64,000 bases of DNA. Origin: JBBQVS01 sp964250805. GTDB taxonomy: Bacteria > Chloroflexota > Ktedonobacteria > Ktedonobacterales > Ktedonobacteraceae. Numbering within the stretch: position 1 is the stretch's first letter; the number at the start of each line of letters is the position of its first letter. The position numbers and the translations under genes are program-made. A model generated the notes under the pieces. It made no database searches and had not been told where the DNA came from. It was given only the letters and a program-made list of their open reading frames with translations. The stretch lies in contig CAXUHG010000015.1 of the NCBI GenBank assembly GCA_964250805.1, positions 1 to 64,000 of the forward strand. Direction: 5' to 3'. Below are positions 1-8,256 of the stretch, piece by piece.

Positions 1-600
1 GAGCAGCTAAATTGTTTAGACTCATTGCTGTGTTAGGATGCATTGGACCTAGCACTTGCACCCAAATGGCTAACGCTCGCTCATAGAGCGGTTCGGCTTG
101 CTCATATTTGCCCTGAGCATTGTAGAGCATCGCCAGATTGTTCAGACTCGTTGCCGTATTAGGATGCTCTGGACCTAGCACCTGTTTCCGAACAGCCAAC
201 GCTCGTTGCAGCAGTGGCTCCGCTTGCTCATATTTGCCCTGAGCATTGTAGAGCATCGCTAGACTGTTCAGACTCGTTGCCGTGTCAGGATGCATTGGAC
301 CTAGCACTTGCATCCAAATGGCTAATGCTCGTTGTAGTAGCGACTCCGCTTGCTCATACCTGCCTTGTGTCTGGTAAAGATTTGCTAGATTGTTTAGACC
401 CAATGCAGTGTCAGGATGCATTGGACCTAGCACCTGCTCCCAAATGGCTAACGCTCGTTGGTAGAGTGGTTCGGCTTGCTCATACTTGCCTTGTGCGTTG
501 TAGAGACCCGCTAGATTGTTCAGGCTCATTGCAGTGGCAGGATGCATTGGACCCAACACTTGTTCCCGAATGGCTAACACTTGCAGACAGAGTGATTCGG
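1..600 (-). repeat. 126-bp tandem repeats coding TPR units
   Basis: The codons for LGPxHP recur at 45, 171, 297, 423 and 549 on the plus strand, exactly 126 bp (42 residues) apart. The units are very similar at DNA level, not only at protein level, which suggests recent copy-number change or gene conversion. The array runs past the left edge of the window. Confidence 0.9.
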
Positions 601-2224
601 TTTGTGCATAAAGCGCATGGTCATACTCGTATCCAGCAACACCCTCGAGCAGTAGGACTGCTTCAGCAAACGTGTAGTTTTTCTCTATAATGATGGGGAT
701 ATATACCTGTGCGTGAGCAAGATAGCGTCTACATTGCTCCCATGTCGAAACATCTGGAACAGGAAACGCTTGATAGATGACGCGGATAGCTTGTTCTGCC
801 CATTGTGAGTAGGTGTCTGCATCCATCTCATCTTGAATGACCGCTTGTACGAGGCGATGCATGCTGATTTGCGCTGTCTCTGCATTGCGCTCGATCAGCG
901 AGAAGTGTAGCAGTGCTTTGAGCATCTTATTTAGTTCAAGTGGGTTTTCTGCAAGTATGCTTAATGATGCGGGCATGGAAGGGACTTCCTGCGTCAAGAG
1001 TTCTTCTGGAATGGCATCGGCGTCAAAAAACGCACAGAGCCGTAGGATGTCGGCGGCAGTGGGATGAGTTTGTTGTACAGCAGCAAACGAGAGGGAGAAC
1101 GTGACCGTCACCGATTCGGGATGGTCGTGAGGACGTTCGCCGCGTTCGGCAAGCAATGCTTTTCTTTGCTTCTGGTAGAGGGTGCGATACTTGGCTAGAG
1201 TCGTTTGTGTTTCTTCGATGTAGGCTCCTGCTTGGTCTAGGGCAAGCGGCAATGCTCCGAGTTCTTTGACCAGCGTTTCGGCCTCTCGCCGTTGCTCATC
1301 GGGAGCGTTCGTCAGGGCTTCGTTCGGTTCGACGATGTGGGCACAACGGAGCAGCAAGAGAACGGCTTCATCCGTGTTCATCGGCTTGACCTCGATGCTT
1401 TGCGCGATTTTTCCTGTCGTCTGAGCGCGTGAAGTCAGCAGAATATGTCCCTTATGATGAGGTGGGACATACTCGTTTACAATATTCACGTCATCGGCAT
1501 TGTCGAGAATGAGGAGCCAGTTCGGGTGTGTCGCAAGCCACTTTTTCACGGCTTGCAGAAGTAGGTCTGAATTCTGCTCATCTTCAAGTGGAAGGTGCAG
1601 TCGTTGCGCGATATCTGTATAGTCAAGTATCAGGGTTTCACGCGTCGCCGCTCTCACCCACAGCACGGCTTGATACTTGTCACGATAGCTATAGGCGTAC
1701 TCAATCGCTATTTGTGTTTTGCCGATGCCGCCCAGTCCATGAATTGCCTGTGGTTGTGTGAGTGCGGTTGAGTGAGCAATAATCAGTCGATCATGAAGCG
1801 TGTCGAGAATGTCTTCGCGGCCTGTAAAGAGCGGATTGCGCTGATAGGGTACGGTGAAGAGGGGCGATGTTCCCTGCAATGACTGCCGTACCCATTGCTC
1901 ATGAGCGGCTTTCATCTGATGCAGGCGTTCAACAGGGTAGGTGTGAGGTTGGTCGTCAATGACTTTATGATGGATATTGCAGAGCAAAATCAAGTTTTTA
2001 TAATCGTCCCGTTGTTCTGATGAGAGAGGAGAGTCGCCGCGTGGACCCTTCGGCTCCTTCGCAACAATATGGCACTCCTGTCCAACTAAGGACGCTTGGT
2101 CAAGTTCATTGCCATCTATGACCAGTTCTTTGTGGCAATCGGGGAAGGCGCAGCGACTCGCCGCACGTCCCCACAGCATCTTATGCGTCTTGGTAGAGAC
2201 TTGCCGACGATTGGGAGTAGACAC
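1..2224 (-). CDS. HNH-NB-ARC-TPR STAND protein, C-terminus cut by window edge
   Basis: The minus-strand reading frame stays open from a GTG at 2224 to base 1, about 741 codons, and the C-terminus lies outside the window. Residues about 22-85 form an HNH-type nuclease-like domain: CAFPDC, then QECHIV, then LCNIHHKVID. A NB-ARC ATPase follows, with P-loop GLGGIGKT near residue 163-170, Walker B-like NWLLILDNADD, ILLTSRA and LGALPLALDQAG. From about residue 535 come TPRs of the kinesin-light-chain type, each with LGPxHPxTAxSLNNLA. In STAND proteins the repeats sense a trigger, the ATPase oligomerises and the N-terminal domain acts, so an HNH effector would suggest a DNA-cleaving defence or signalling role (inference). 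The start is uncertain: the frame is open further upstream, but GTG 2224 has AGGAAAGGG about 10 bases ahead. Confidence 0.85.
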   Translation of the reverse strand, partial: MSTPNRRQVSTKTHKMLWGRAASRCAFPDCHKELVIDGNELDQASLVGQECHIVAKEPKGPRGDSPLSSEQRDDYKNLILLCNIHHKVIDDQPHTYPVERLHQMKAAHEQWVRQSLQGTSPLFTVPYQRNPLFTGREDILDTLHDRLIIAHSTALTQPQAIHGLGGIGKTQIAIEYAYSYRDKYQAVLWVRAATRETLILDYTDIAQRLHLPLEDEQNSDLLLQAVKKWLATHPNWLLILDNADDVNIVNEYVPPHHKGHILLTSRAQTTGKIAQSIEVKPMNTDEAVLLLLRCAHIVEPNEALTNAPDEQRREAETLVKELGALPLALDQAGAYIEETQTTLAKYRTLYQKQRKALLAERGERPHDHPESVTVTFSLSFAAVQQTHPTAADILRLCAFFDADAIPEELLTQEVPSMPASLSILAENPLELNKMLKALLHFSLIERNAETAQISMHRLVQAVIQDEMDADTYSQWAEQAIRVIYQAFPVPDVSTWEQCRRYLAHAQVYIPIIIEKNYTFAEAVLLLEGVAGYEYDHALYAQTESLCLQVLAIREQVLGPMHPATAMSLNNLAGLYNAQGKYEQAEPLYQRALAIWEQVLGPMHPDTALGLNNLANLYQTQGRYEQAESLLQRALAIWMQVLGPMHPDTATSLNSLAMLYNAQGKYEQAEPLLQRALAVRKQVLGPEHPNTATSLNNLAMLYNAQGKYEQAEPLYERALAIWVQVLGPMHPNTAMSLNNLAA

Positions 2225-2355
2225 GCAATTTCGCCCTTTCCTACTGAACTGAGAGTTGAACAAGATGCATGTTTCTCGCCTACACTCTGCTTGGAAAGTA
2301 GTGTACCTTGTATTTGTGGGTGCGTCAACAGCATTTTTTAGGGTGTGATTTAGAA

Positions 2356-2467
2356 GTGGGGCCAGGGCGCCCGCAAGGGGAACGCCCCTCCCATACGACG
2401 AGGTGCCCTGTGGAGATGGTTCGTGTATGGGAGGGGCGTTCCCCTTGCGGGCGCCCTGGCTTCACCA
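2356..2467. repeat. Palindromic repeat family A, copy 1
   Basis: This is a long inverted repeat whose arms read CCAGGGCGCCCGCAAGGGG-aACGCCCCTCCCATAC and the reverse complement, with a loop of about 30 bases. It lies between the STAND gene start and the end of the DUF3846-like gene. Four more copies occur at 8110, 31124, 32549 and 33669. Confidence 0.9.
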
Positions 2468-2482
2468 CTGTTATTTTTCTTG

Positions 2483-3034
2483 TCAGCGACTCCCCTCTCG
2501 CACAGTAACACTCGCAGGTACATGTTCGTGCATAATCGTCAAGCCATGCTCTCGTCTTTCGACTCCCAACAAGCGTTGCCCCTTCGCGGTGGTTGAGGCA
2601 ACGATTGCGATGCGTTGATGCAACTCCGCTTCGTCTCGCGCATAGACCAACGCGAGATTGTCACACAGATATCTCCCCCAGTCGTCGCACCGCTCGAAGC
2701 GCAGCATGTACAACAGAAAGTTTCCTGGCTCGGCCTCCTTGTTTGCATCCAGCCCTCGAAGCATCTCCTCACTCACCACGATATGCAGCACAAAACCCGC
2801 GAGCCACATCCCTTCGGGAAGGACTTCGAGCGCAAGTTGTGTCGCCGCTTCGTTTTTCTCCATGCCAATCTCATAGGCAATCTCATGATAGACCAGCACA
2901 CTCCCATCGGGTAAGTGCAAGAATGCTGGAACGCCTTCAATCATCATCTGCAATTCAGACGAGGAAAAGAAGGGTGGAGTTTGCGGCGTGACCGTTGTGC
3001 GTTCGCCATGTAAGGAAATAAAGGTTGCTGTCAT
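2483..3034 (-). CDS. DUF3846-like protein
   Basis: 183 residues. The segment from about residue 25 to 95 (ELQMMIEGVPAFLHLPDG, then KNEAATQLALE, then LAGFVLHIVV) has the layout of DUF3846 proteins: a lead strand, a short x-LPDG turn, an N-E-A-A-T helix and a closing hydrophobic strand. DUF3846 proteins are small and of unknown role, common on plasmids, phages and in actinobacteria. A GGAAGGG ribosome site sits just before the ATG at 3034. The next minus-strand gene, a small HTH-like protein, ends 13 bases upstream, so the two probably share a transcript. The C-terminal half, rich in Arg and Glu, is not recognised. Confidence 0.7.
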   Translation of the reverse strand: MTATFISLHGERTTVTPQTPPFFSSSELQMMIEGVPAFLHLPDGSVLVYHEIAYEIGMEKNEAATQLALEVLPEGMWLAGFVLHIVVSEEMLRGLDANKEAEPGNFLLYMLRFERCDDWGRYLCDNLALVYARDEAELHQRIAIVASTTAKGQRLLGVERREHGLTIMHEHVPASVTVREGSR

Positions 3035-3047
3035 TGTCCCTTCCTTA

Positions 3048-3338
3048 TCATTGTGCTGTCAAAAGGGCAGAAAGTGTACTATTTTTGAGAGACACGCCCT
3101 GCAAATCATCAAAGCGCACCGTATAACGTGCATGGCGCGAGAGGACGGCAAGGATACGTACCGCAATCGAGAACTCGACACGCCGATTGCAGTCCATCAA
3201 ATACACGAACAGAACGTGAACCTGAGCCTGATCCGCGATATCATGGATGCTCACGTTGTAGCGTTGGCGAAATTGACGAAATGTCGGTCGTGGGTCACGT
3301 ATGCACGAAAGGGGGATCGTGTCTTGGTCGAAAATCAC
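3048..3338 (-). CDS. Small HTH-like protein (micro-regulator family)
   Basis: 96 residues, starting at GTG 3338 with AGGAG eight bases before it. The core, residues 16-75 (TFRQFRQRYNVSIHDIADQA, then VFSIAV-like helix), reads like an XRE-type five-helix fold without the usual N-terminal lysine-rich helix. It resembles the C-terminal half of the protein at 19001-19360: both have a Phe-x5-Arg-Tyr helix, then HDIA, then a Val-rich helix and a final short strand pair. It is probably a DNA-binding or protein-binding small regulator, co-transcribed with the DUF3846-like gene. No enzyme motif is seen. Confidence 0.65.
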   Translation of the reverse strand: MIFDQDTIPLSCIRDPRPTFRQFRQRYNVSIHDIADQAQVHVLFVYLMDCNRRVEFSIAVRILAVLSRHARYTVRFDDLQGVSLKNSTLSALLTAQ

Positions 3339-3586
3339 AAATGTATCTCCTTCTTATTGAAAATATACAACTTTCATCTTCTACACAATAATCTCTTTAT
3401 GAAAGAGAGATTTTTATTATGAAACAAGCATAACTGAATATCATACAAATTACGACCTTCTTTAACAGTGGAAAAACAGTCTTTTAGCAGTCTTCTTGCA
3501 CAACTAGCCATTTTTAACCTATTCACTCTCTTGAAATTCGGATACAATAGAGGAAATTCGATTTCTTCCGAGGGGTTGTAAGAGAT

Positions 3587-4909
3587 ATGAGTCACCTCGA
3601 CAGGCATAATAGTTTTCTGCGAGAGAACCGTCTTCTGCGCGGATGGTCGCTTAAACGTGTAGCGGATGAGATACGTACCATTGGTGTTAGCGAAAATGGT
3701 AAAATGCCAGGAGTGAATGCTGATATGGTTGGTGAGTGGGAGCGAGGCGTCAAGGTACCTAGTCCGTATTATCGAGAAAAACTTTGTCAAATTTACAATA
3801 CTACCGCAAGCCAACTCGGATTTCTCGCCGATACAACGGCATCGTCAATACACGAGTCTTATCCTTCAGCGGGAAGCTTGCTGACAGGAACGACTGATAT
3901 GAACAAAAAACGTCGTGAGTTGCTTAGTCTTTTAAGTCTCGCTAGCGCGACACTCGTTCTACCTTTTCCTGATGTAGATTGGGAGCGCATTGAAGATGTT
4001 TTCACCAAGCAATTTCAAGTAGACGAGGAGACACTGCGCGACCTCGAAACGATGAATGCCCATTATTGGAGCGTTTACCGTCTGTCCTCTTCTAAAGGAT
4101 TGGTACTCGATGGAGTCTTAAAGCAGTTAAGAATGCTTGTAGACATGCTGAAAGTATCGCATGTCACAAATCAACATAGTTGGCTGTGTAGAGTGACGAG
4201 CGATCTCAGTCAATTAGCAGGCGAAATCTTTTTTGATGCGAATGACTATGACACAGCTCAATCTTGCTATGTATTTTCGGCTACTGCCGCAAAAGAAGCG
4301 ACAGCATATGACCTTTGGGCGTGTGCGCTTATCCGTCACTCTTTTTTACCGATATTTGACGAGCAATATGCTGAGGCTCTCCCACTCTTACATCAGGCAA
4401 AAAGGCTGGCACGACATGGCGATCAATTGCTTTCTACACGTTTCTGGGTAGAAGCGGTGAGCGCGGATGCACAATCTGGAATTGGGAATGTAACCTTATG
4501 CCGACGGTCACTCGACCTCGCTCAAGGTGTGGTTGCACTACCCGATACATCTAGTAATGGAGGATGGCTTCGTTTTGATGGTACGAGGCTCTCAGAGCAA
4601 AGAGGGACCTGCTACACGAATCTTGGTAAGTCTCGTTTGGCAGAACTTGCACTTCAGGAAGCACTTACACAGCAGAATGATATCAGTCGTCGGAGAGCTA
4701 TCATATTGACCAACCTTGCTAAAGTGGCTCTTCAGCAAAACGAAGTTGAGCATGCGTGTACTCTTATGGACGAAGTAATAGATATTGCGACGAGGAAGCC
4801 GTCAGGAGTAATTGTCAAAGGAATTTACAATGTACATACTCAGCTAGCACCATACCAATCATTACAAGTAGTCAAAAACCTTAACGAGCATATGAAATTG
4901 CTTGGCTAG
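3587..4909 (+). CDS. XRE-family regulator with TPR-like C-terminus
   Basis: 440 residues. Residues 8-80 are an XRE/Cro helix-turn-helix: FLRENRLLRGWSLKRVADEI, then MVGEWERG, then PSPYYREKLCQIY. The middle (about 110-150) contains a short hydrophobic segment LLSLLSLASATLVLPFPD, and the rest is helical with TPR-like pairs (ANDYDTAQSCYVFSATAAKE, EALPLLHQAKRLARHGD, RRAIILTNLAKVALQQNEVE). This layout is typical of large XRE-TPR regulators of filamentous Chloroflexota and actinomycetes, often responsive to a peptide or metabolite. Its ATG follows a GAGGGG site. A TACAAT -10-like hexamer lies at about 3541. The 130-residue gene 24 bases downstream is likely in the same operon. Confidence 0.85.
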   Translation: MSHLDRHNSFLRENRLLRGWSLKRVADEIRTIGVSENGKMPGVNADMVGEWERGVKVPSPYYREKLCQIYNTTASQLGFLADTTASSIHESYPSAGSLLTGTTDMNKKRRELLSLLSLASATLVLPFPDVDWERIEDVFTKQFQVDEETLRDLETMNAHYWSVYRLSSSKGLVLDGVLKQLRMLVDMLKVSHVTNQHSWLCRVTSDLSQLAGEIFFDANDYDTAQSCYVFSATAAKEATAYDLWACALIRHSFLPIFDEQYAEALPLLHQAKRLARHGDQLLSTRFWVEAVSADAQSGIGNVTLCRRSLDLAQGVVALPDTSSNGGWLRFDGTRLSEQRGTCYTNLGKSRLAELALQEALTQQNDISRRRAIILTNLAKVALQQNEVEHACTLMDEVIDIATRKPSGVIVKGIYNVHTQLAPYQSLQVVKNLNEHMKLLG

Positions 4910-4933
4910 TTTCTTCCGAGAAAGGATACAAAC

Positions 4934-5326
4934 ATGTTGGATGCAGAGCAAGGCGGACGCCTCTTTAGAACGGCATGGGTTACGGGCGTTCACAAGTATT
5001 ACCCAGGAACTCCGAAAGAGGGATATGTGAAACCTTGGGAGCAGATGGATGAGTGGGAACAGCAGAGCGCGATAGCTGTGTATCAACAAGTGTTCGCCTT
5101 CCTCTTTGCAGGTCTTCAAGACGGGCAAACAACAGCGTTGACGAGAGAGCAGGGTGGTCGCTTGATTCGTCTGGCATGGGTGGGACAAATCTACAAACAT
5201 ATTCCCAGTCCTAAGCCATCATATGTCGGAGATTGGGAAGAGATGCCTGCATGGGAACAGTTGGTCGATGCCGATATCTTTGCAACGATACAGGATTCTG
5301 TACGGCAAGAGATGACGCCATCGTGA
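4934..5326 (+). CDS. Duplicated-domain hypothetical protein
   Basis: 130 residues made of two copies of one unit of about 50 residues. Unit one (residues 4-50) has EQGGRLFRTAWVTG, then YVKPWEQMDEWEQQ; unit two (73-118) has EQGGRLIRLAWVGQ, then YVGDWEEMPAWEQL. Each ends in a Trp-Glu-x-Met-x-x-Trp-Glu helix that recalls the single RyR-like motif W..L....W..., but that is only a resemblance. A good AAAGGA site precedes the ATG and the gene follows the XRE regulator closely, so it may be its partner or co-regulator. Function unknown. Confidence 0.75.
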   Translation: MLDAEQGGRLFRTAWVTGVHKYYPGTPKEGYVKPWEQMDEWEQQSAIAVYQQVFAFLFAGLQDGQTTALTREQGGRLIRLAWVGQIYKHIPSPKPSYVGDWEEMPAWEQLVDADIFATIQDSVRQEMTPS

Positions 5327-5362
5327 TGCTGCAAAAGTGTCCTATGAGGAGGATGTATTATT

Positions 5363-5851
5363 TCATTGTGAAACAATCTCAAACCCTAGCTTCTCGTAGA
5401 GATGACGAGCAGGAGAGTTTGTTGCGGTCACAAACAAATATAGGTCGGTATAGCCTTGTTTTAGTAAAGCGTTAATACTCTTTTTTATAAGAAAGCTACT
5501 CAATCCTTGATTTTTAGCAGCAGGATGCGTCATCGTAAATGCTAAAAATGGTTGAGGCGTGCCAGTCCAAGCGGTGATAATTATTGCAGATAGAGCTTTT
5601 TCATCTCTTTCAACAAGAAATGAACATGATGTTATCACAGGCCCATAAGTTCCTGCCAGAGTAGCACTCACCTCTTTCAGAGCATCGCTCAATGTCTCAG
5701 TACCATTTGTATCTACCGTTCCACGATAGGCGTCTAGCATAAGTTGCGCTAGAATTACAGCATCATTTTCAGATAAAGGTCGATAACTCCAGTTTCCACT
5801 TTCAACCTGCTCGACAAGATGAAGTTTCATCTTAACACGTTCGTCTATCAT
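5363..5851 (-). CDS. GNAT family N-acetyltransferase
   Basis: 162 residues. The C-terminal half carries the GNAT core: a strand FLAFTMTHPAAKNQGLSSFL containing a variant Q/R-x-x-G-x-G/A acetyl-CoA loop (KNQGLSSFLIKKSI), followed by LYLFVTATNSPARHLYEKLGF, the usual N-x-x-A-x-x-x-Y-x-x-x-G-F ending. The N-terminus is an alpha/beta segment for substrate binding. Substrate not predictable. The ATG at 5851 follows AGGAG. It faces the duplicated-domain gene, with 36 bases between the two stops. Confidence 0.85.
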   Translation of the reverse strand: MIDERVKMKLHLVEQVESGNWSYRPLSENDAVILAQLMLDAYRGTVDTNGTETLSDALKEVSATLAGTYGPVITSCSFLVERDEKALSAIIITAWTGTPQPFLAFTMTHPAAKNQGLSSFLIKKSINALLKQGYTDLYLFVTATNSPARHLYEKLGFEIVSQ

Positions 5852-5988
5852 TATTCTCTATCTCCTAGCTTGAATTGGATACACAACAATTCTACCACTA
5901 AGCATACCATTTGGTGATGTTAAAACATTCGCAATACGCTATAATCATAAAGACAAGAAGACATGAGAAGGGAACATTCACCGACGCA

Positions 5989-6888
5989 ATGAAACGCAGT
6001 TTCCTGGCACGGCTCCGTAGTAACGGCACATCCTATATTTTCAGCGCACTGCTCCTGCTGGCTGGCATTCCCGCCTACCAGACTTTTGTGATGGCTCCGA
6101 CAGGCTATACCAATGCGCTCACAACCGCGAGCGCGGGACAGCAAGCCGCCTATCTCGCGTGGATTGGGGGGCACAATCTAACGTTCCTCATCTATCGCTT
6201 TTTGCTGCTCTTAGCCTTTGTGCTGCTCTTGAGCCTCCCCTTCTCGCTCTTCCGCATCATTGTGGCACAGGAACTTATGGGGCAGCAGGAACGTGAAGAG
6301 GAGGAGGCGTTAGCAGCAGAAGACGACGAAGACGAGGACGACGAAGTTGCTGAGAATGAGGAAAGCGTAGAAGACGACGAGGACGAGGATAGCGAAGACG
6401 AGACGCAAGGTATGCCTGCTTACGCATGGCGCGGCAAAGGGTTCGCCATTATTGCGGCATGGGCTGGTATGATCGGCCTCGTCGTCTATATTGTGGGAAC
6501 GGTTGCAAGCACGCTCTACCTGACAAGCATCAGCAATGGAATAGCACCGAATACGCCATTATCTGGTACAGCTATCTTACTCATCAGTGTATTTGCTATT
6601 TTGACCAACACGGTTGGTATCGGCCTGCTTTCGATCTCGACGCTTTTCTTTGGTGCGACTATCGCACGAGCAGGAAATAAACTTTGGCCCAGCGCATGGG
6701 TATACTTTGGCTATACAGCTCTTGCGGTTGCCGCCCTTTTCAGTGGAAGCGCGGTCGGCGTCGCCAGCACGCCCGCATCTGGACAGGCACCGTTAACGGC
6801 TCCCGCGATTCTTCTCTTCGCGCTGTGGGTTCTCTGGCTTGGTATTATGCTTGTGCGTCTGAAACCTGAACAGATTGTAGAGGAATGA
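5989..6888 (+). CDS. Membrane protein with acidic cytoplasmic loop
   Basis: About 299 residues from the ATG at 5989; the frame is open to an ATG at 5911 but the extra 26 residues look non-coding and neither start has a strong ribosome site. There are six likely membrane helices: near residues 15-32, 63-95 (two), then 155-178, 190-220 and 225-275. Between the first and second pairs is a stretch of about 50 residues that is almost all Asp and Glu (EEEEALAAEDDEDEDDEVAE and on). Such loops bind cations or partner proteins, or are spacers. No family recognised. Confidence 0.75.
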   Translation: MKRSFLARLRSNGTSYIFSALLLLAGIPAYQTFVMAPTGYTNALTTASAGQQAAYLAWIGGHNLTFLIYRFLLLLAFVLLLSLPFSLFRIIVAQELMGQQEREEEEALAAEDDEDEDDEVAENEESVEDDEDEDSEDETQGMPAYAWRGKGFAIIAAWAGMIGLVVYIVGTVASTLYLTSISNGIAPNTPLSGTAILLISVFAILTNTVGIGLLSISTLFFGATIARAGNKLWPSAWVYFGYTALAVAALFSGSAVGVASTPASGQAPLTAPAILLFALWVLWLGIMLVRLKPEQIVEE

Positions 6889-6928
6889 AGGACGTGAAAA
6901 ATTGGTTTCTACTAGTCCACCAATCAAC

Positions 6929-7089
6929 ATGTGATGGTTTTCGTAGGGACCAGATTTATCGCGTCCGTTGCTCAATTTATTGAGCGAAATCTTGACGAAC
7001 CCTACGTATAAGCCATCTCAGACGCGATCTCGTGCGATAAATCACGCCTCGGACGCGATAAATCTGGTCCCTACGAAAATCATCACATG
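6929..7089. repeat. Palindromic repeat family B, copy 1
   Basis: Outer arms TGTGATGGTTTTCGTAGGGAC and its complement enclose CAGATTTATCGCGTCCG arms, with TGAGCGAAAT and a further nested palindrome (GTGCGATAAATCACGC) in the loop. The element fills the gap between the convergent membrane-protein and aldo/keto reductase genes. Further copies at 18156 and 20668; the C-type copies at 11311, 50114, 53408 and 56696 share the GTAGGGACC...ATTTATCGCGTCC theme. Confidence 0.9.
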
Positions 7090-7103
7090 AAGGTTGGCAA
7101 CCA

Positions 7104-8066
7104 CTACACCCATTGCTGGGCTGCGAACGCAATGGCTTGTTGCTCCTCCGGCGTCAAACGCCAGCCAATAGCACCTGCATTATCCATTGCCTGCCGTGCA
7201 TTTTTTGCCCCTGGAATAGGAATAATGCGTTCGTCTTTGCTTAATAGCCAGTTAAGGGAGACCTGAGCAAGAGTTTTGCCGTGTGTTCTGGCAATAGGCT
7301 CCATGACTTGTAGGAGCGGCTCTATTTTAGCACGTTGACGCGTGCTAAAGCTGGGAAGATAGCGACGCACCCCTGTTAACTTTGGAGCCTGTGCATCGCT
7401 CACGCGGTACTTGCCCGTGAGCAGACCCTGCTCTAGTGGACTGTAGGCGATGAGTGCGACGTTTAATTCACGGCATGCAGCAAGTACGCCATTCGACTCT
7501 GGTTTGCGATGCAGCAAGTTGTAGTGAACCTGATTCGATGCAAGGGGAATACCGTGACGTGCAAGCCGTGTGTGTGCTTGACGCATCTGGTCAACATTGT
7601 AGTTGCTTACGCCAATCGCACGTATCTTGCCAGACCGATATGCCTGAGCAAGAGCATCCATCAAGGCATGAATGCTGAGCAATGTGAAAGGCCAATGCAC
7701 TTGATACAGATCGATAGAATCTCTGCCGAGACGCTCAAGACTCTTATTCAGAGCATCAAGTAATGTTTTTGCCGAGAGTCGATAGGGAAGCGGCGCGAAT
7801 TTACTGGCGATGATTACAGACCGTCCATCCTGGCGTACACAATCGCCAAGAATGCGCTCTGACTCGCCGCTGCCATATATCTCTGCCGTATCGAAGAAAT
7901 TCAAGCCAGCATCCAGGCATGCCTTGTACGCCTGATTGATGTCTTCGCGCGTATGACTTTGCCCGTAGTTCCAGAAATTAGAATCCCCCCAGCTCCAAAC
8001 TCCCACGCCGAGTGCGGGCACAGTGATAGGGGACGCACCGAGTTGACGCTGATCTAGCTGAATCAT
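7104..8066 (-). CDS. Aldo/keto reductase
   Basis: 320 residues, a full-length TIM-barrel NAD(P)H-dependent aldo/keto reductase. The catalytic tetrad is visible: Asp-Thr-Ala-Glu-Ile-Tyr (DTAEIYG, residues about 60-66), Lys in IIASKF and His in YQVHWPF. The C-terminus has IPIPGAKNARQA, the NADP-phosphate-binding segment. It reduces a carbonyl substrate that cannot be named from sequence. The ATG follows GAGGT. It stands alone, bounded by repeat B1 and repeat A2. A second, only distantly similar member is at 16273-17244. Confidence 0.93.
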   Translation of the reverse strand: MIQLDQRQLGASPITVPALGVGVWSWGDSNFWNYGQSHTREDINQAYKACLDAGLNFFDTAEIYGSGESERILGDCVRQDGRSVIIASKFAPLPYRLSAKTLLDALNKSLERLGRDSIDLYQVHWPFTLLSIHALMDALAQAYRSGKIRAIGVSNYNVDQMRQAHTRLARHGIPLASNQVHYNLLHRKPESNGVLAACRELNVALIAYSPLEQGLLTGKYRVSDAQAPKLTGVRRYLPSFSTRQRAKIEPLLQVMEPIARTHGKTLAQVSLNWLLSKDERIIPIPGAKNARQAMDNAGAIGWRLTPEEQQAIAFAAQQWV

Positions 8067-8109
8067 ATAGTGACCTCTATAAAAAGTTTTACATTAGTAC
8101 AACCCCAAA

Positions 8110-8205
8110 ACCAGGGCACCCGCAAGGGGATGCCCCTTCCATACGACCAAGTTCCACACGCGCAATCGTGTATGGGAGGGGCATCCCCTTGCGGGTGCCC
8201 TGCCC
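8110..8205. repeat. Palindromic repeat family A, copy 2
   Basis: Arms CCAGGGCACCCGCAAGGGGA / TCCCCTTGCGGGTGCCCTG with the ATACGAC-type loop. It is a G-to-A variant of the first arm (GGCACCC instead of GGCGCCC) and the other arm carries the matching change, so the pairing is kept by compensatory mutation. Intergenic, between the aldo/keto reductase start and the TPR-protein stop. Confidence 0.88.
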
Positions 8206-8256
8206 CATCACATGAAAGTTGTCGAAGTAGTACCTGTCTCAGCATAGCATGGAGCG

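Noticed and set aside
1..600. CRISPR-like periodicity
   Set aside because: The 126-bp period is made of coding TPR units with no spacers; it is not a CRISPR array.
214..690. Plus-strand frame of 158 codons over the TPR array
   Set aside because: It is the antisense of the 126-bp TPR repeats; the minus-strand frame has clear NB-ARC and TPR motifs.
2593..2991. Plus-strand frames over the DUF3846-like gene
   Set aside because: Antisense shadows; the minus-strand protein has a ribosome site and family-like motifs.
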